A stretch of 64,000 bases of DNA from a virus (IMGVR_UViG_3300020179_000028:1-64000); one strand, 5' to 3'; shown: positions 36,327 through 46,900, counted from the stretch's first letter. The notes: generated by a model from the sequence alone, not told the origin. A program made the numbers and translations.

Positions 36327-36366
36327 AAAAGGCGTGTTTCCTCATTGCTAAGTATACAGCCTTTTT
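36327..36366 (-). other. Inverted repeat in the leader of the major tail gene
   Basis: Arms AAAAGGC and GCCTTTT flank a 25-base loop that contains a TATACT box. It could be a weak terminator for the upstream connector genes, or just part of a promoter region for the major tail gene. The long loop and weak T-run keep confidence low. Confidence 0.3.
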
Positions 36367-36907
36367 ATGAATTTATTGAGTCTATAATATCTTGCATTTG
36401 ATGATAGTCGTAGTCGATAATTATCTTATTCCCCGCATAGGTTCGGGCTGTTCCGAAATCGACTATATCTCGTGCTTCTTCTAACTGATATATCTTGAAG
36501 TTATGGAAGTAGAACTGGCAAGACATTTCATCAAAGGTCTTACCCCTAGCCCAAGCATTGAGTTCTTGAGCGCTCTCATCTCCACGATCCATTAGTCTCA
36601 TTACAGCCTCTTGTATTTTTACCATTCTTTTTTGTGGAGTATCTCCACTTAAATCTCCATTTGCATAAAAATAATACAAAACTTGTTCACATTTGATATG
36701 TGGAAAAGGACCTCTACGCATTCTAAACATTCTATCCCAAACAACCATATTCCCTTCTGGAAACTGTTTTGTAAGAGTTTCTAAAGTTGATGGGCCTGTT
36801 GGGAAAAATGCTTCCATTGTATATCCAGTCAAATCACCAATTCTTTGCTCTAAATATTTGTTAATCCACAACACTGGTGTATTTAATACTGACGTTGATT
36901 CTGTCAT
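36365..36907 (-). CDS. Probable tail terminator / tail completion protein (180 aa)
   Basis: An alpha/beta protein just before the major tail gene, where tail terminator proteins usually lie. Visible features are a helical N-terminus (VLWINKYLEQRIGDLTGY), strands (MVVWDRMFRMRRGPFP; QVLYYFYAN) and a helix (MVKIQEAVMRLMDRGD). Overlapping ATGA with the gene upstream. Assignment is by gene order. Confidence 0.6.
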   Translation of the reverse strand: MTESTSVLNTPVLWINKYLEQRIGDLTGYTMEAFFPTGPSTLETLTKQFPEGNMVVWDRMFRMRRGPFPHIKCEQVLYYFYANGDLSGDTPQKRMVKIQEAVMRLMDRGDESAQELNAWARGKTFDEMSCQFYFHNFKIYQLEEARDIVDFGTARTYAGNKIIIDYDYHQMQDIIDSINS

Positions 36908-37578
36908 CTTCCAACTCCTGCGTTTGCTATCCAGCGATACCCTGTTTGATACCCTTTTATTTTTCCACTTTTTTTACCAGCAGACATATTCTTTTTATAT
37001 GCTACAGGATTTTTTAAATATTGAGCAATTCCACTTGTTCTTAAAAATGCTTGAGTAAAATATCTTGTAAAAAAAGAATCAAAAACTTTTTCAAATCCTC
37101 CACGAACTTCTTGTCCTCCAGGATCAGAAACATTAACTGGTTGTTTCGTAAAAATTTGTTCTCCATTTATTTCAAATGATAGTGCTTGTGCTTTTTTTGG
37201 AACAATGGTAACTGGAATACCCTTTTCCATAATTTTGGCCTTATCATAAAAAGGAACTCTTGATCCATTTTTTATTGATGTAGACTGTTTAAATGTTGAT
37301 TTAAATGATAAACCCAAATTACTAGAAACATAATCTATATCATATAGCCTAGAGTCTGGACTTCCAGTTCTATTCCATTCATAAACATGATGCAACATTT
37401 CAGGATTTACTCTAGCATTTGAGTCTATGTATTCTTTCATTAATTCTACAGTTTTCATACCAAGCACACCTAAAAATGCTTTTTTGCCACCCTGAATTCC
37501 ATTCAAAAATCCTACTGAATAATCAATAATATTTTTCATATCTTTTTTAAACATTGCATTGTTAAATCTAACTATCAT
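36904..37578 (-). CDS. Head-tail joining protein, HK97 gp10-like (224 aa)
   Basis: An N-terminal helix with many basic residues, then FLGVLGMKTVELMKEYIDSNARV and a basic C-terminus (KKNMSAGKKSGKIKGYQTGYRW), as in the HK97 gp10-like tail completion family. It sits between the head-tail stopper and the tail terminator in the usual connector order. The match is by order and helical layout, not by a strict motif. Confidence 0.6.
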   Translation of the reverse strand: MIVRFNNAMFKKDMKNIIDYSVGFLNGIQGGKKAFLGVLGMKTVELMKEYIDSNARVNPEMLHHVYEWNRTGSPDSRLYDIDYVSSNLGLSFKSTFKQSTSIKNGSRVPFYDKAKIMEKGIPVTIVPKKAQALSFEINGEQIFTKQPVNVSDPGGQEVRGGFEKVFDSFFTRYFTQAFLRTSGIAQYLKNPVAYKKNMSAGKKSGKIKGYQTGYRWIANAGVGR

Positions 37579-38021
37579 ACATCTACCGCCTGATTTTCAG
37601 ATCTACGTACAACTAATTTATAATACTCAATATTTCCAAATGGACCTGTAAACGGATCGTGTGTAGCAATCTCAAATATAGTAGACTTGCCAGATCTAGG
37701 TCCAGACGTTTCTTTGTAAATTTCATTACAATTTTTATCTCTTATGTTTGTAACAATAACATTTGTAATTGCATTTTTGGCTTCAAGACTTGATATTCTA
37801 ATGTCTGATTTACAACGACCAAGCAATATTTTATCTTGTGTAATATTAATGTTGGGGGTTACTTCCTCTTTAAAAGCCGTTCCTGCTGCTGTAAAAGAAC
37901 ATGCTATTGTCCTATCTAATATCCAAGTTTTTTTAACTTCTCCGTAAATACCCTGCTCAACTATTGGATGATACACATCTGCTTGCATCGGAAATGCGAA
38001 GTCGGTTTCTTCGCACAACAT
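37575..38021 (-). CDS. Probable head-tail stopper protein (148 aa)
   Basis: A beta-barrel-like protein (MQADVYHPIVEQGIYGEVKKTWILDRTIAC; GNIEYYKLVVRRSE) of the size of siphovirus head-closure (stopper) proteins, in the expected position after the adaptor gene. Its stop and start overlap neighbours (ATGA and TAATG). Confidence 0.6.
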   Translation of the reverse strand: MLCEETDFAFPMQADVYHPIVEQGIYGEVKKTWILDRTIACSFTAAGTAFKEEVTPNINITQDKILLGRCKSDIRISSLEAKNAITNVIVTNIRDKNCNEIYKETSGPRSGKSTIFEIATHDPFTGPFGNIEYYKLVVRRSENQAVDV

Positions 38022-38911
38022 TATAGAACTCCTGGCTTAGTTATTGATTTAATATACTTTTCTAAAATTTTATCTACAAGAAGGTTTCCAGTTCCATACA
38101 CAATTCCTTTGTCAAACTGAATTCTAAATTGATCTGTATTGTAATTCGTTATGTACCTCTTGTAATAATCTAATTTTCCACACTTAATATCTTCAATTAA
38201 CATGTCGGTTGCTACTTCAACATCTGACGGAACTTTAAGATGTCCAACATCCAACACAAAGTCATAGTCTACGCCTTTAGGAAAGTCCGTGGGAACATAA
38301 GCCACGTGTCCCAAATCTCCATGTGCGGTTGCAATTTTTGTTATGTCGTGCTCCATCCTGTTTCTTCGTTCGCTTGCAGTCGCCACATCAATTTTATAAA
38401 TGGCAGACTTATCCGCTAACAATCTATATTCTGCGTCATAATCTTCTTCATTATCGCAATCATATACTAACAAACTATTTTCATAAACTTTTAAAACCTT
38501 GTTAGCATTATGCCAAACAGGAAAATAGTCTGAACCATTTCCAGAAGTGTTTATGATAACTTTTTTATTATAAAAGCCGTCTTTAATGTATGTGTCAATA
38601 AGGGATCTTGCAATTAACTCATAATTTTTATATTCATTAATCTCGGTTGCAGTAGAGGCTTTAGTATTTGGATTGATATAAGGACGAACTACGTCTACAT
38701 ATGTGTCATTTGCTCCTACTGTTATCTTATATTGTGTATCATATTTTGATGACAAAGGAATTAATATTTCTTTATCAGCGTTTGAGGTCGCTACACCTAT
38801 TGTTTCTGAGGAGTCCGCCAAATCAACAATAGCATAATTATATACTGTGTTAGCAGATGCAACATCAAGCGTAACATTTAAATTGTATGGCGGAACTCTC
38901 AGAACTTGCAT
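38021..38911 (-). CDS. Probable head-tail adaptor with N-terminal Ig-like domain (296 aa)
   Basis: Residues 1-95 look like a small Ig-like beta domain (YNLNVTLDVASANTVYNYAIVDLAD...VGANDTYVDVVRPYI). The remaining part is helical at first (TATEINEYKNYELIARSLIDTYI), as in adaptor proteins, then mixed. Gene order (after the head protein, before the stopper) supports a connector role. The Ig-like extension might decorate the neck. Confidence 0.6.
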   Translation of the reverse strand: MQVLRVPPYNLNVTLDVASANTVYNYAIVDLADSSETIGVATSNADKEILIPLSSKYDTQYKITVGANDTYVDVVRPYINPNTKASTATEINEYKNYELIARSLIDTYIKDGFYNKKVIINTSGNGSDYFPVWHNANKVLKVYENSLLVYDCDNEEDYDAEYRLLADKSAIYKIDVATASERRNRMEHDITKIATAHGDLGHVAYVPTDFPKGVDYDFVLDVGHLKVPSDVEVATDMLIEDIKCGKLDYYKRYITNYNTDQFRIQFDKGIVYGTGNLLVDKILEKYIKSITKPGVL

Positions 38912-38913
38912 TA

Positions 38914-39369
38914 TTACCTACCAAATTCCCTTGCCACTTCTTCTGGGGTAGCAAGTCTAATATATTCTTTAGTTGCCCATTGATCTGCAGCATTCTTAGT
39001 TACAATGTTGTAACCACGATATACTTTGCCCAAACCTGGAATGGTTATATTTTTTGTAGAATATACTGCAACTTTTTCATTAGCGGGCTTTTGATTTGTT
39101 GGCGCCTCAACTGTTTTTGGTACCCAAGTTACTCCGATTGCTCCGTCTGCGACAGATCCTAGTGCCTGAGTTTCAGAAGAACTTGCTAAATCATTTGAAG
39201 TGATAGCAGTTACTTCTGGCTCTGGAGCAGAAACTGTTGCCTGAATATTGTTTTCTAAGGCAACCTCTTCGACCTTTGTCTCAAACACAGGAGCCTCAAC
39301 AACTGGCTCTTCGGCTAACATTGCTTCCACAGAAAATTCTGCATTATTATTTAAATTATTTTCTTCCAT
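38914..39369 (-). CDS. Head-associated protein following the major capsid gene (151 aa)
   Basis: The N-terminal 90 residues are acidic and low complexity (VEAMLAEEPVVEAPVFETKVEE), probably disordered. The C-terminal 60 residues (VAVYSTKNITIPGLGKVYRGYN...RLATPEEVAREFG) form a small domain I recall from head regions of other actinophages. The ATG at 39369 follows GGAGG; a TTG two codons earlier is less likely. A TATAAT box at 39394-39389 suggests a new transcript after the capsid terminator. Confidence 0.65.
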   Translation of the reverse strand: MEENNLNNNAEFSVEAMLAEEPVVEAPVFETKVEEVALENNIQATVSAPEPEVTAITSNDLASSSETQALGSVADGAIGVTWVPKTVEAPTNQKPANEKVAVYSTKNITIPGLGKVYRGYNIVTKNAADQWATKEYIRLATPEEVAREFGR

Positions 39370-39412
39370 TATCAACCTCCTTATGACTATTATAACAGAA
39401 TACTAAAATTTA

Positions 39413-39445
39413 AGAGGGGGAGGAGATCTCGCCCCTACCCCCTCT
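39413..39445 (-). terminator. Rho-independent terminator after major capsid gene
   Basis: On the minus strand, AGAGGGGG pairs with CCCCCTCT around a 17-base loop that can pair further inside, and TTAAATTTT follows. It starts about 20 bases past the capsid stop. With the TATAAT box just downstream it isolates the highly expressed capsid message. Confidence 0.78.
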
Positions 39446-39465
39446 CAAAGGTTACTGTTTACAGA

Positions 39466-40611
39466 TTATGAAGCATCTGCAGCAGCGTCTGCCCAAGTAA
39501 TAGCGTCTTCCTCTTCCCATTGAATACCAAAACGGACGAAGACGGTATACTCGATTGTATCCTTCTTTGCCTTGTATTCACGGTTGACGACGATATCACG
39601 TTGGAAGCCCCATACACGATTCTGTGGGAATGTCAAATCGACATAACCATCTGGATAGTAAGGAACTTCTTGGACATCGATTCCGAGAACACGAGTTGTA
39701 CGTGCTCCACCGAATGTCTGGCCGTTTCCATCAAGATATGCTTGACGGTTTGCAGCAGTACCAGCAACACGATTACCCATTGCTTCAGCAATTGCATCAG
39801 CAAGAGTACCGTTATGCTTAACGATACCAGCAAATGTGTCTGTACCTACATAGAACTTGAGGTTATTCTTAAGAGCACGATACTTACGTGGCATGCCTAG
39901 AATAATCTCTTGCATTTTTTCTGGTGTCCAAGCATTATCAGCAACGGTCAACGCCACTTCGTGCGAATCTCCATTGTCCTTGTGCTTCTTGACGAATCCC
40001 TTCAAAATTGAAAGGAAGTTTCCAGTTGCACCATCGCCATTAATAGCGAGGTCTTCAATGTCATTAGCGAATGCGTTTGTCATCAAGCGAACTAGATGAT
40101 CTTCAAGCGCAGCCCCTTCAACATTGTCTTCAAGTGCTTCAGCAGTAACTTCCCAATCTAGACGAATCTTCTTGGTTGTAAGTTCAACTTTGCTGAATGT
40201 AGCACCAGTGTTAGTGTAGTCACCGACACCTTGAGCAGCAGAACGAATTACTCGTTCACCCACGTTAATCTTTTCGAGTTCCATGGTATTTGCTCTCATT
40301 GTGACACGACGACCATCCTGGGCGAGAACTGTGGCGTCCCAAACGTAATCAATGAAACGCTGTGCCTGTTCGGGGCGTAGGATACCGCTTCCAGCCTCAC
40401 CTGAAGGATTTACTGCATTTGGTCCTGTTGTAAGACCTAGGTTAGCGTTTGGAATATTTCCAAGAACGCCACCATCAGTATAATTGCCAGGGATATTTGA
40501 GCCTGCATCAGAACCAGATGCATACGCACCTTGTGCCTGATAAAGACCTGGTGTTGTTCCACCGAGTTGGCCTGATTCTCCTGGCTGGTTTTTCTTTATT
40601 TCTTCCGACAT
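39466..40611 (-). CDS. Major capsid protein (HK97 fold)
   Basis: A 381-residue HK97-type shell subunit. An N-terminal Gly-rich flexible arm (1-75) is followed by the region ILRPEQAQRFIDYVWDATVLAQ, then the E-loop and P-domain (TMELEKINVGERVIRSA; AALEDHLVRLMTNAFANDIEDLAINGDG). The C-terminal part includes VLGIDVQEVPYYP and ends EEEDAITWADA. Position between protease/scaffold and connector genes, the GGAGGTG ribosome site and the strong terminator fit high expression. Confidence 0.92.
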   Translation of the reverse strand: MSEEIKKNQPGESGQLGGTTPGLYQAQGAYASGSDAGSNIPGNYTDGGVLGNIPNANLGLTTGPNAVNPSGEAGSGILRPEQAQRFIDYVWDATVLAQDGRRVTMRANTMELEKINVGERVIRSAAQGVGDYTNTGATFSKVELTTKKIRLDWEVTAEALEDNVEGAALEDHLVRLMTNAFANDIEDLAINGDGATGNFLSILKGFVKKHKDNGDSHEVALTVADNAWTPEKMQEIILGMPRKYRALKNNLKFYVGTDTFAGIVKHNGTLADAIAEAMGNRVAGTAANRQAYLDGNGQTFGGARTTRVLGIDVQEVPYYPDGYVDLTFPQNRVWGFQRDIVVNREYKAKKDTIEYTVFVRFGIQWEEEDAITWADAAADAS

Positions 40612-40634
40612 ATTGTCACCTCCGAGTTTTGTAC

Positions 40635-41963
40635 TTAATTAAATAAGTCGGCTGTTTTGAGGAAACGTCCGCCCCATAAGGATTTTTCAACCATAGTTTC
40701 CTGTGGTCGATCCTGAACGATCTCGCCTAGATCGCCAGACTTTCGGAATGCGGTATCTGCTTCTACTGCGTCTACACGCTTTCCAAACTCACTAAATCGT
40801 TCATTAGTTGCAGCAATATCTCTGGCGACTGCATCAAACGAACTTTTTACTGTCTCTCTGTCAATTGCAGTAGACTTTAGTACTTCTACTTCAGCCTGCA
40901 AAGACTTAAGAGTATTTGAAAGATCGCTAAAGGCCGATGTAATAGTTTCTTTAATTTCAGCAATTGCATCAATAACAACTACTTCATCTGACTTCTTCTT
41001 TGCTTTATCTTCCTCTTTTTCATCTTCTTCTGCATCTTTTGCGGAAGGCGATGCTGCAGCCTTTTCTGCTTCAGCGACTTCAATTGTTTCTACAACAACC
41101 TCATCAACTTTTTCAGTTTCGACTGTTTGAGTTTCTTCAGCAACAGGAGCGATCTCTTCTGCCTTAGTAACTTCTACTGTCTCTTCAACAGTTTTTGTTT
41201 TCTTTGACATAGGATTTACCTCCTCCGTTATCTTAGAAGTATTCATGCCTTTAGCACTATCTACTAAGAATTTTACTATATCCATTTTTTCGTTGTCTTC
41301 TTTTTCAACGAAACCTATATTTTTCATCTGCTCACCATTAATTGGACTTACAGCAGACTCTTGATCTGAAACCATAACAATTCCAGACTGCTCATCATAA
41401 AAAACATTTTCTAATTCAACATCTTGACCTTTAACAACAGCAACACCATCAACTTTTTCCACATGCATAATGTTTGCAAATTGGTTTGCTGGAGAATCAA
41501 CAAGTGATAACTCTACAAGATCATAATCTTTAATAATTCTAATTGTGGCATCTGACTTCTCATCATAACCGTCATCCCACTGATTCATCTTGCCACCGAT
41601 TGAGAATCCTGTTAGTGTGCCGTCTAAAACCTTTTCCCATGTATCTTGTGCGCCTTTTGAAACATATGCAGAAACAAAAACTCCAGAATAAAACTTTTTA
41701 GATTCTGGATCAAAATATCTATCTTCTTTAAAATTAACCATCTTGCCAACAGCAAGTGGTTGATGCATCTCACGAATGTTGCCACGAAAACCTGCAAATG
41801 CTTTCATTGATGCTTCTTGTGTTACAATATCACCTTGCTTATCTAAGTTATCAAGAGACGCAAAACCTGAGACGATACGTCTCTCTTTATCAACCTTCGC
41901 AAATGGAAGGGAAAGTCTTACGGAGTCGCCGTTGGTTGCCCAATGGCCTTTGGATATAGTCAT
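40635..41963 (-). CDS. Prohead protease fused to scaffold-like region
   Basis: An HK97-type serine protease domain at residues 1-165, with the putative triad H67 (REMHQ), S121 (TGFSIGG) and E151 (LVELSLVDSPAN). Residues 180-330 are acidic and Glu/Val/Lys-rich, and 330-400 is a coiled coil (IAEIKETITSAFSDLSNTLKSL), the layout of a scaffold delta domain. At 442 residues the fusion is longer than a lone protease. The ATG has no ribosome site; a TATAAT box lies 10 bases upstream (41979-41974), so initiation on a very short leader is likely. Confidence 0.85.
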   Translation of the reverse strand: MTISKGHWATNGDSVRLSLPFAKVDKERRIVSGFASLDNLDKQGDIVTQEASMKAFAGFRGNIREMHQPLAVGKMVNFKEDRYFDPESKKFYSGVFVSAYVSKGAQDTWEKVLDGTLTGFSIGGKMNQWDDGYDEKSDATIRIIKDYDLVELSLVDSPANQFANIMHVEKVDGVAVVKGQDVELENVFYDEQSGIVMVSDQESAVSPINGEQMKNIGFVEKEDNEKMDIVKFLVDSAKGMNTSKITEEVNPMSKKTKTVEETVEVTKAEEIAPVAEETQTVETEKVDEVVVETIEVAEAEKAAASPSAKDAEEDEKEEDKAKKKSDEVVVIDAIAEIKETITSAFSDLSNTLKSLQAEVEVLKSTAIDRETVKSSFDAVARDIAATNERFSEFGKRVDAVEADTAFRKSGDLGEIVQDRPQETMVEKSLWGGRFLKTADLFN

Positions 41964-41973
41964 GCTAGAATAT

Positions 41974-41979
41974 ATTATA
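41974..41979 (-). promoter_or_regulatory. -10 box close to the protease start
   Basis: TATAAT on the minus strand is 10 bases before the ATG at 41963, with no Shine-Dalgarno sequence between. A transcript from here would have almost no leader. It lies in the 55-base gap after the portal gene. Confidence 0.45.
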
Positions 41980-42018
41980 GAGCCTTATTTTAACAAATTG
42001 TGGAAAACCCTGTGTATA

Positions 42019-43605
42019 CTACTTGGTTGCCCTGCCCTCACCTTTTGGATTTCTGCCAGCAACTGTTGCAGTACTATCAGATTGATTGTTTGTTCTTTCT
42101 GCGTCCCTTGCTCTAGTTGCAGTGTCTTGTGGCTTTGGCTGGAAAGGCTCATCTCCTCCTTCCCGTTGCGGAAGTCCAAGAATGTTTCTTGCTTCGTTTG
42201 GAAGCATTACTTGATTTTTGACATATCTTTCAAGTATTTGAGACTGTACGTTTTCATCAGTTAAGGTTAACTCATTAAACTTAAGCACTAAAATATCAGT
42301 TTTTTCTTTAATAATTCTATTTAATGTTTTTTCAAGTTCTCTTTGTGCTGGTCTTGCAACTTGCTCTTTAAAGGTACGATCTTGTGCAAGGGCTGCTGCA
42401 ATTCCTCCAGACTCTCCTCCGCCAATTTTGGATAGGGGTACTTGATGTGCAATTAAAATATCATCACGATTTTGTTTGCGATATTTTTCAAAAGAGCCTT
42501 CTTGAACGCCATTTTCAATTGGTTGCATGCTAAACTCAACCTTGTTAGTATCTGTGTCTCCAGGAAGAGGGATGTACAAAGTTCTGTGTGATTGACCTTT
42601 AAGATTTGTTTGTAAAAATCTAAACATTTTGTCTTCAGCATCAGCAGAAAGTTTAGCGCCTTTTAATGTTACAACATATCTAGGAACAGCCTTATTGCTA
42701 AAATAATCAATGTTATATTGTGACGCCAATTGATCTCCATGTAAAGAATTAATTGCTGAAAGAATGTCTGGAACACCATAGAATGTGTTTAATGGTGAGT
42801 ATTGTTTAAAATGAATAATTTCATTTGGTCTTGAATCAGCAGTTATTGGGTTATAATTTTTTGCTCCAAAATTACGGAAGTAAACAACTTTCTGACCTAT
42901 GATCTGAACATACCCGTCACGTAAACGACGAACACGCATTGTGGTTGCTGGAATATGTCCAGCATAACCTATATCCCCACGAACAGTTCTGCCAATTTCA
43001 AGATATCCATTTCCTGTTGACTGCATATCTGTATAAATTTTAACCATAGTTGTGGTAAATGAATCATTGTCGTTTAACGATTCAATCCAATCATGCAATT
43101 CAATTTTTGCTCTTTCAATTCTGTTTCTTGCTCTTCCTACTTGTTCTTTATCTTGATTAGACTCAAGGCGAAGCATTGTAGAAGATGAAACTTCAAAGTC
43201 GTAACCAAGTCCTACAATGTTTTCTACTTTTGCATCAATCGCAGCATGATTGGCAAATGAAGTATCGTAATAGTTTGCTAATTCATAAAGATTCCATGGC
43301 GGGGTAATAACATCAAACAAACCGTAAGCATTTCTATATACAGATCCAGGATTAATTTCTTTTGATTGTGCTCCGTCTATACCTGTTGGCTGTGCTTTGG
43401 CATTATTTAAATACCCTGTAATATTTTCTGGAGCAACTGCTTTTTCTGCAAGTCTTCCTGCTCTACGTTTAAAGTTATTGTCTAAGCCAACTAAATTTTT
43501 TAATTCATTCCAAGATTTATTAAATGGGTCCTCTTCTTTAAATTGTTGAAGTATGTCTGTTGAATTATCAATCTTTGCATTAATAAAAAATTCTTGACTG
43601 CTCAT
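42019..43605 (-). CDS. Portal protein
   Basis: A 528-residue portal of the SPP1/HK97-like type. Recognisable parts include the clip and stem region around ALAQDRTFKEQVARPAQRELEKTLNRIIKE (about 395-430) and the conserved central segment YSPLNTFYGVPDILSAINSLHGDQL (about 270-295). The C-terminal tail is basic and Gln/Pro-rich. It is coupled by TAATG to the small gene before it and precedes the protease gene, as usual. Confidence 0.88.
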   Translation of the reverse strand: MSSQEFFINAKIDNSTDILQQFKEEDPFNKSWNELKNLVGLDNNFKRRAGRLAEKAVAPENITGYLNNAKAQPTGIDGAQSKEINPGSVYRNAYGLFDVITPPWNLYELANYYDTSFANHAAIDAKVENIVGLGYDFEVSSSTMLRLESNQDKEQVGRARNRIERAKIELHDWIESLNDNDSFTTTMVKIYTDMQSTGNGYLEIGRTVRGDIGYAGHIPATTMRVRRLRDGYVQIIGQKVVYFRNFGAKNYNPITADSRPNEIIHFKQYSPLNTFYGVPDILSAINSLHGDQLASQYNIDYFSNKAVPRYVVTLKGAKLSADAEDKMFRFLQTNLKGQSHRTLYIPLPGDTDTNKVEFSMQPIENGVQEGSFEKYRKQNRDDILIAHQVPLSKIGGGESGGIAAALAQDRTFKEQVARPAQRELEKTLNRIIKEKTDILVLKFNELTLTDENVQSQILERYVKNQVMLPNEARNILGLPQREGGDEPFQPKPQDTATRARDAERTNNQSDSTATVAGRNPKGEGRATK

Positions 43606-43973
43606 TAGTCTTGTGCTCCATATTTCTTAATAGTTTGCTTTGCGTCATAGACAGACCCCATGTCATTAAGATTAGGGATTAATCCTTCACGCATTCTTTG
43701 CCTTTGTTCCTCATACTCTGAATCAGTAACACGGTTTAACCCTGGAAAAAAAATGGCCTCGCCATCTGGCTCTCCGTAGTGGGCTGCAGCATCTTTTAAC
43801 TCTGCTATCTTAGAAATATCACCCTTCATAGAAGGTATATTTAAAATATTGCCTTGTCCATCAGTAAACCATTTTCCATTTTGTTTTTTCCATACGTAAA
43901 TTCCCCAATCGTACATTTTGTCGATTGCTTTAATCTTAGTTTTGCCAATTTGGCTAGGAATGTTTCTTTTCAT
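43605..43973 (-). CDS. Small head-region protein of unknown function (122 aa)
   Basis: A basic N-terminus (MKRNIPSQIGKTKIKAIDKMYDWGIYVWKKQNGKW) is followed by a charged region with FFPGLNRVTDSEYEEQRQRMREG. It directly precedes and overlaps the portal gene. I place the start at ATG 43973; a TATACT box ends 7 bases before it, and the GTG two codons upstream is less likely. Family not recognised. Confidence 0.65.
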   Translation of the reverse strand: MKRNIPSQIGKTKIKAIDKMYDWGIYVWKKQNGKWFTDGQGNILNIPSMKGDISKIAELKDAAAHYGEPDGEAIFFPGLNRVTDSEYEEQRQRMREGLIPNLNDMGSVYDAKQTIKKYGAQD

Positions 43974-43980
43974 TACCACC

Positions 43981-43986
43981 AGTATA
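43981..43986 (-). promoter_or_regulatory. -10 box for the head operon
   Basis: TATACT on the minus strand is 7 bases before the ATG at 43973. GGTGG between them is at best a weak ribosome site. A second TATAAT lies at 43996-43991, so two overlapping starts are possible. Confidence 0.4.
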
Positions 43987-43991
43987 CCATA

Positions 43992-46900
43992 TTATACTGC
44001 GTTTGATATTTGTGATTGCCAGGATATGTCTTTAAAGACAGCGTATTCATAACCCTGAATACCAAAAACACTGTCATCTTCTATTATAATTTTATTTGTG
44101 CCAGTATAGGCTTTATATAAGTCTGCAGGATTTACCCCATAGTAACTGCTTGATGACTGAACTAAAACACCATTCCACATGTAGAAGTCATTCCAGTATT
44201 CCCATTCAAATACGCCGTCTGCAGAAAATTTAACTCTAGCCCAAGGTCTTTTAGTAACATTTTTAACTTCTTGCAGGTTGGTTGTCTGATAATACGATAG
44301 AGCATTAAATATAATAGGACCATTAATCATTATAGATCCAGTATATGATTTAAAGTTTAATATATCAGAAAATCCTATTCCTAGCAAAGACCACTCGTTT
44401 ATATTAATTACTGGCTCTTTTACAATCTTTCCATTTAAGTAAAAAGATATAGCATTGTATAACTGTCCAGTATTTCCATCAATGGCATATATCTTTGCTC
44501 TTTTTCCAGATGGATGATTGGCAACCATATATAATTTAATAATTTTATTTTTTGCATTTATTTGCATTATTTGTGTAGGAGCATACGGGAAAAAATCAGA
44601 ATTGAACCTTATTAAACTTTGCATTGCCATAATTTCATAATTTTGTATCTTTGAAGGATTGACAGACAAAGCAACGCCACGATTAGTTAATGGATCATAG
44701 TCTCCTCTTATTTCTAAGCCAGAGTCTTTTGTTAGATACAAATATGGAGATGAACCTTTATATACAGTAAAAGGATTTTTTGTTTTATAGTCAAAATAAT
44801 AACCTGTAGACTTATATGGATAAACTGGTGTTCCAAATCTTGTGCCAACACTGTTTGCGCCGTTGTAATTAAATGCTTGAGATGCTAGTTGTAAGTTTTT
44901 AATTTTTAATGGACTATACTTTATTCCATTTACGTCAACTTCTACATGTAAAACTATTGCTAAATCATTAAAATTAACTCCAGCAGGTGGATAAATAATA
45001 ACATTGTCTACAACTTCATACTTTGTGTTTATCCAATTACTGGCTGGCTCTATTACACCATTTTTAGGAACATCTTGCTTTCTTATAAAAAATGATTTTG
45101 GAGCATTTGCACCTTCTTCTAAATATTCAAATGTAATATATGTTTTAACAATTTCATTAGAAGTATCATATGTATATTTTTTAATTGATCTTTCTTTTAA
45201 ATCTTCATAATTTAAATATCCAGTATATAAAAAATTATCCAAAGAAGTATAGGATCTTTGTTGTGGAAAAGAATATTCTGCGGATAGTTGCGAATACGGC
45301 CATCCATCTGGGTCTACTGTTTCAGTTTCTTTAAATTTAATAGATGCTGGATAATTTATATTAAATTGAATAAAATCTAACTCAAATATTTGATTGCCGT
45401 ATTCATCTAAAACATTTTGACCAAAATAAGACAATGGGACGTAATCTCTCCATGATCCCGAAACCGTTGCATCTAAATAAAATCTATTAAAATATTTTTT
45501 AGGAACTATTCCTACACTAGGAACATGATTTTTTAAAAGCCTTATGTCTGGTAATGATGATGGTGAATAACTATAATTTTCTAATATAGGAGTTGTTGTA
45601 TCGTTTTCATCTTCATCTAATGACTGATCTGTTTGCCCTATTAGATCGCTCCAACCAATATCCTCTTGATTATATAGACCTCCGTCATAATCTATGCCTG
45701 GTTCATATAAATTAAATATATTTTCATAATCTACTGGAACACCTATTTCATTAAATAAGTTATCAATATCTAGTAAATTTTTTTCAGAGCAAATGCCAAT
45801 TTTATAAATTTTTCCAGTAAAAGTTTTTTCAAATTCTTTTGTTCCTCCTACATATAATTTTAGTATTGACTGATTATTAAAAAATGATATTACGTTATCT
45901 CCAAAATGATTATTAAATTTGTCTAATTCAAGACCTACAGCAAAAATAGTGTTTTGGTCCACGTTAGTTTCTGATAACGCACTAACTCTAAGACACTCAT
46001 ATATGTCTTTTACAACATCGTTATATTTTAAAATATATTTAATTTTATTATTTACACATTCTATAGAAAAATAATTAGAGTTGTTGTCTTCAATTCTAAT
46101 TAATACCTGAGTTCCAGAAAAGTTATTTGGAACCTCAAATAATCCATAAACTGCTTTTGTTATTTGATTATGCAAAGAGAAATCATTAAAATATATATAT
46201 GAGTTAACTAAATTCCAAGAACTGTTTGGCCTTAAAGAAAGATAGAGATTGTCTGATAAAAGATTTTGATCGTCTAACATTTGTTGTTCTTTTTTATTAA
46301 AATTATTTGTAAATATTTTTGGAATAAAAATATTCGGAACACTAAGTATATTGTCTTCAATTATTAAATTATCTATTGAGGCCTGACTCCATGAACCTAG
46401 GTCTGGATAGTTATAGTTTTTAGTATAGTCTGCAAAAGAATAGTCAAATAAAACAGAATCTCCGCCATATATTGAATTTAAATTTTGAGGATACTGAACT
46501 CCTTGGCCAAACACAAATCGTCGTTTTGCAACAACAGAAGGAACAACATATTTATATAAAGCAACACAATCTATTTCTATTGGTTCTATTTTTTCATATG
46601 CATAAAACCCTATCCAGTTTTGACTTTTATAGTTTGTGTCAAATGCACCTGGCAAAGATATTGTATTAGAATCTATAGTAATTGTAATAATTTCTTCACC
46701 GTTTAATAATAAAGATAATTGGTTGCTTGTATATCTAAGATGAATAAGCATTGGTCTTTCCCATTTACCAACATAATATGATCCATATTTATCGTCTACT
46801 TTTAATAATAAAAATGGTCCATGCAAATATATTCCGTCTTGTGATGATATTGGGCCTATAATTCTTTTTTCCTCTACCGAAGCATTATTGGTTCTTAACC

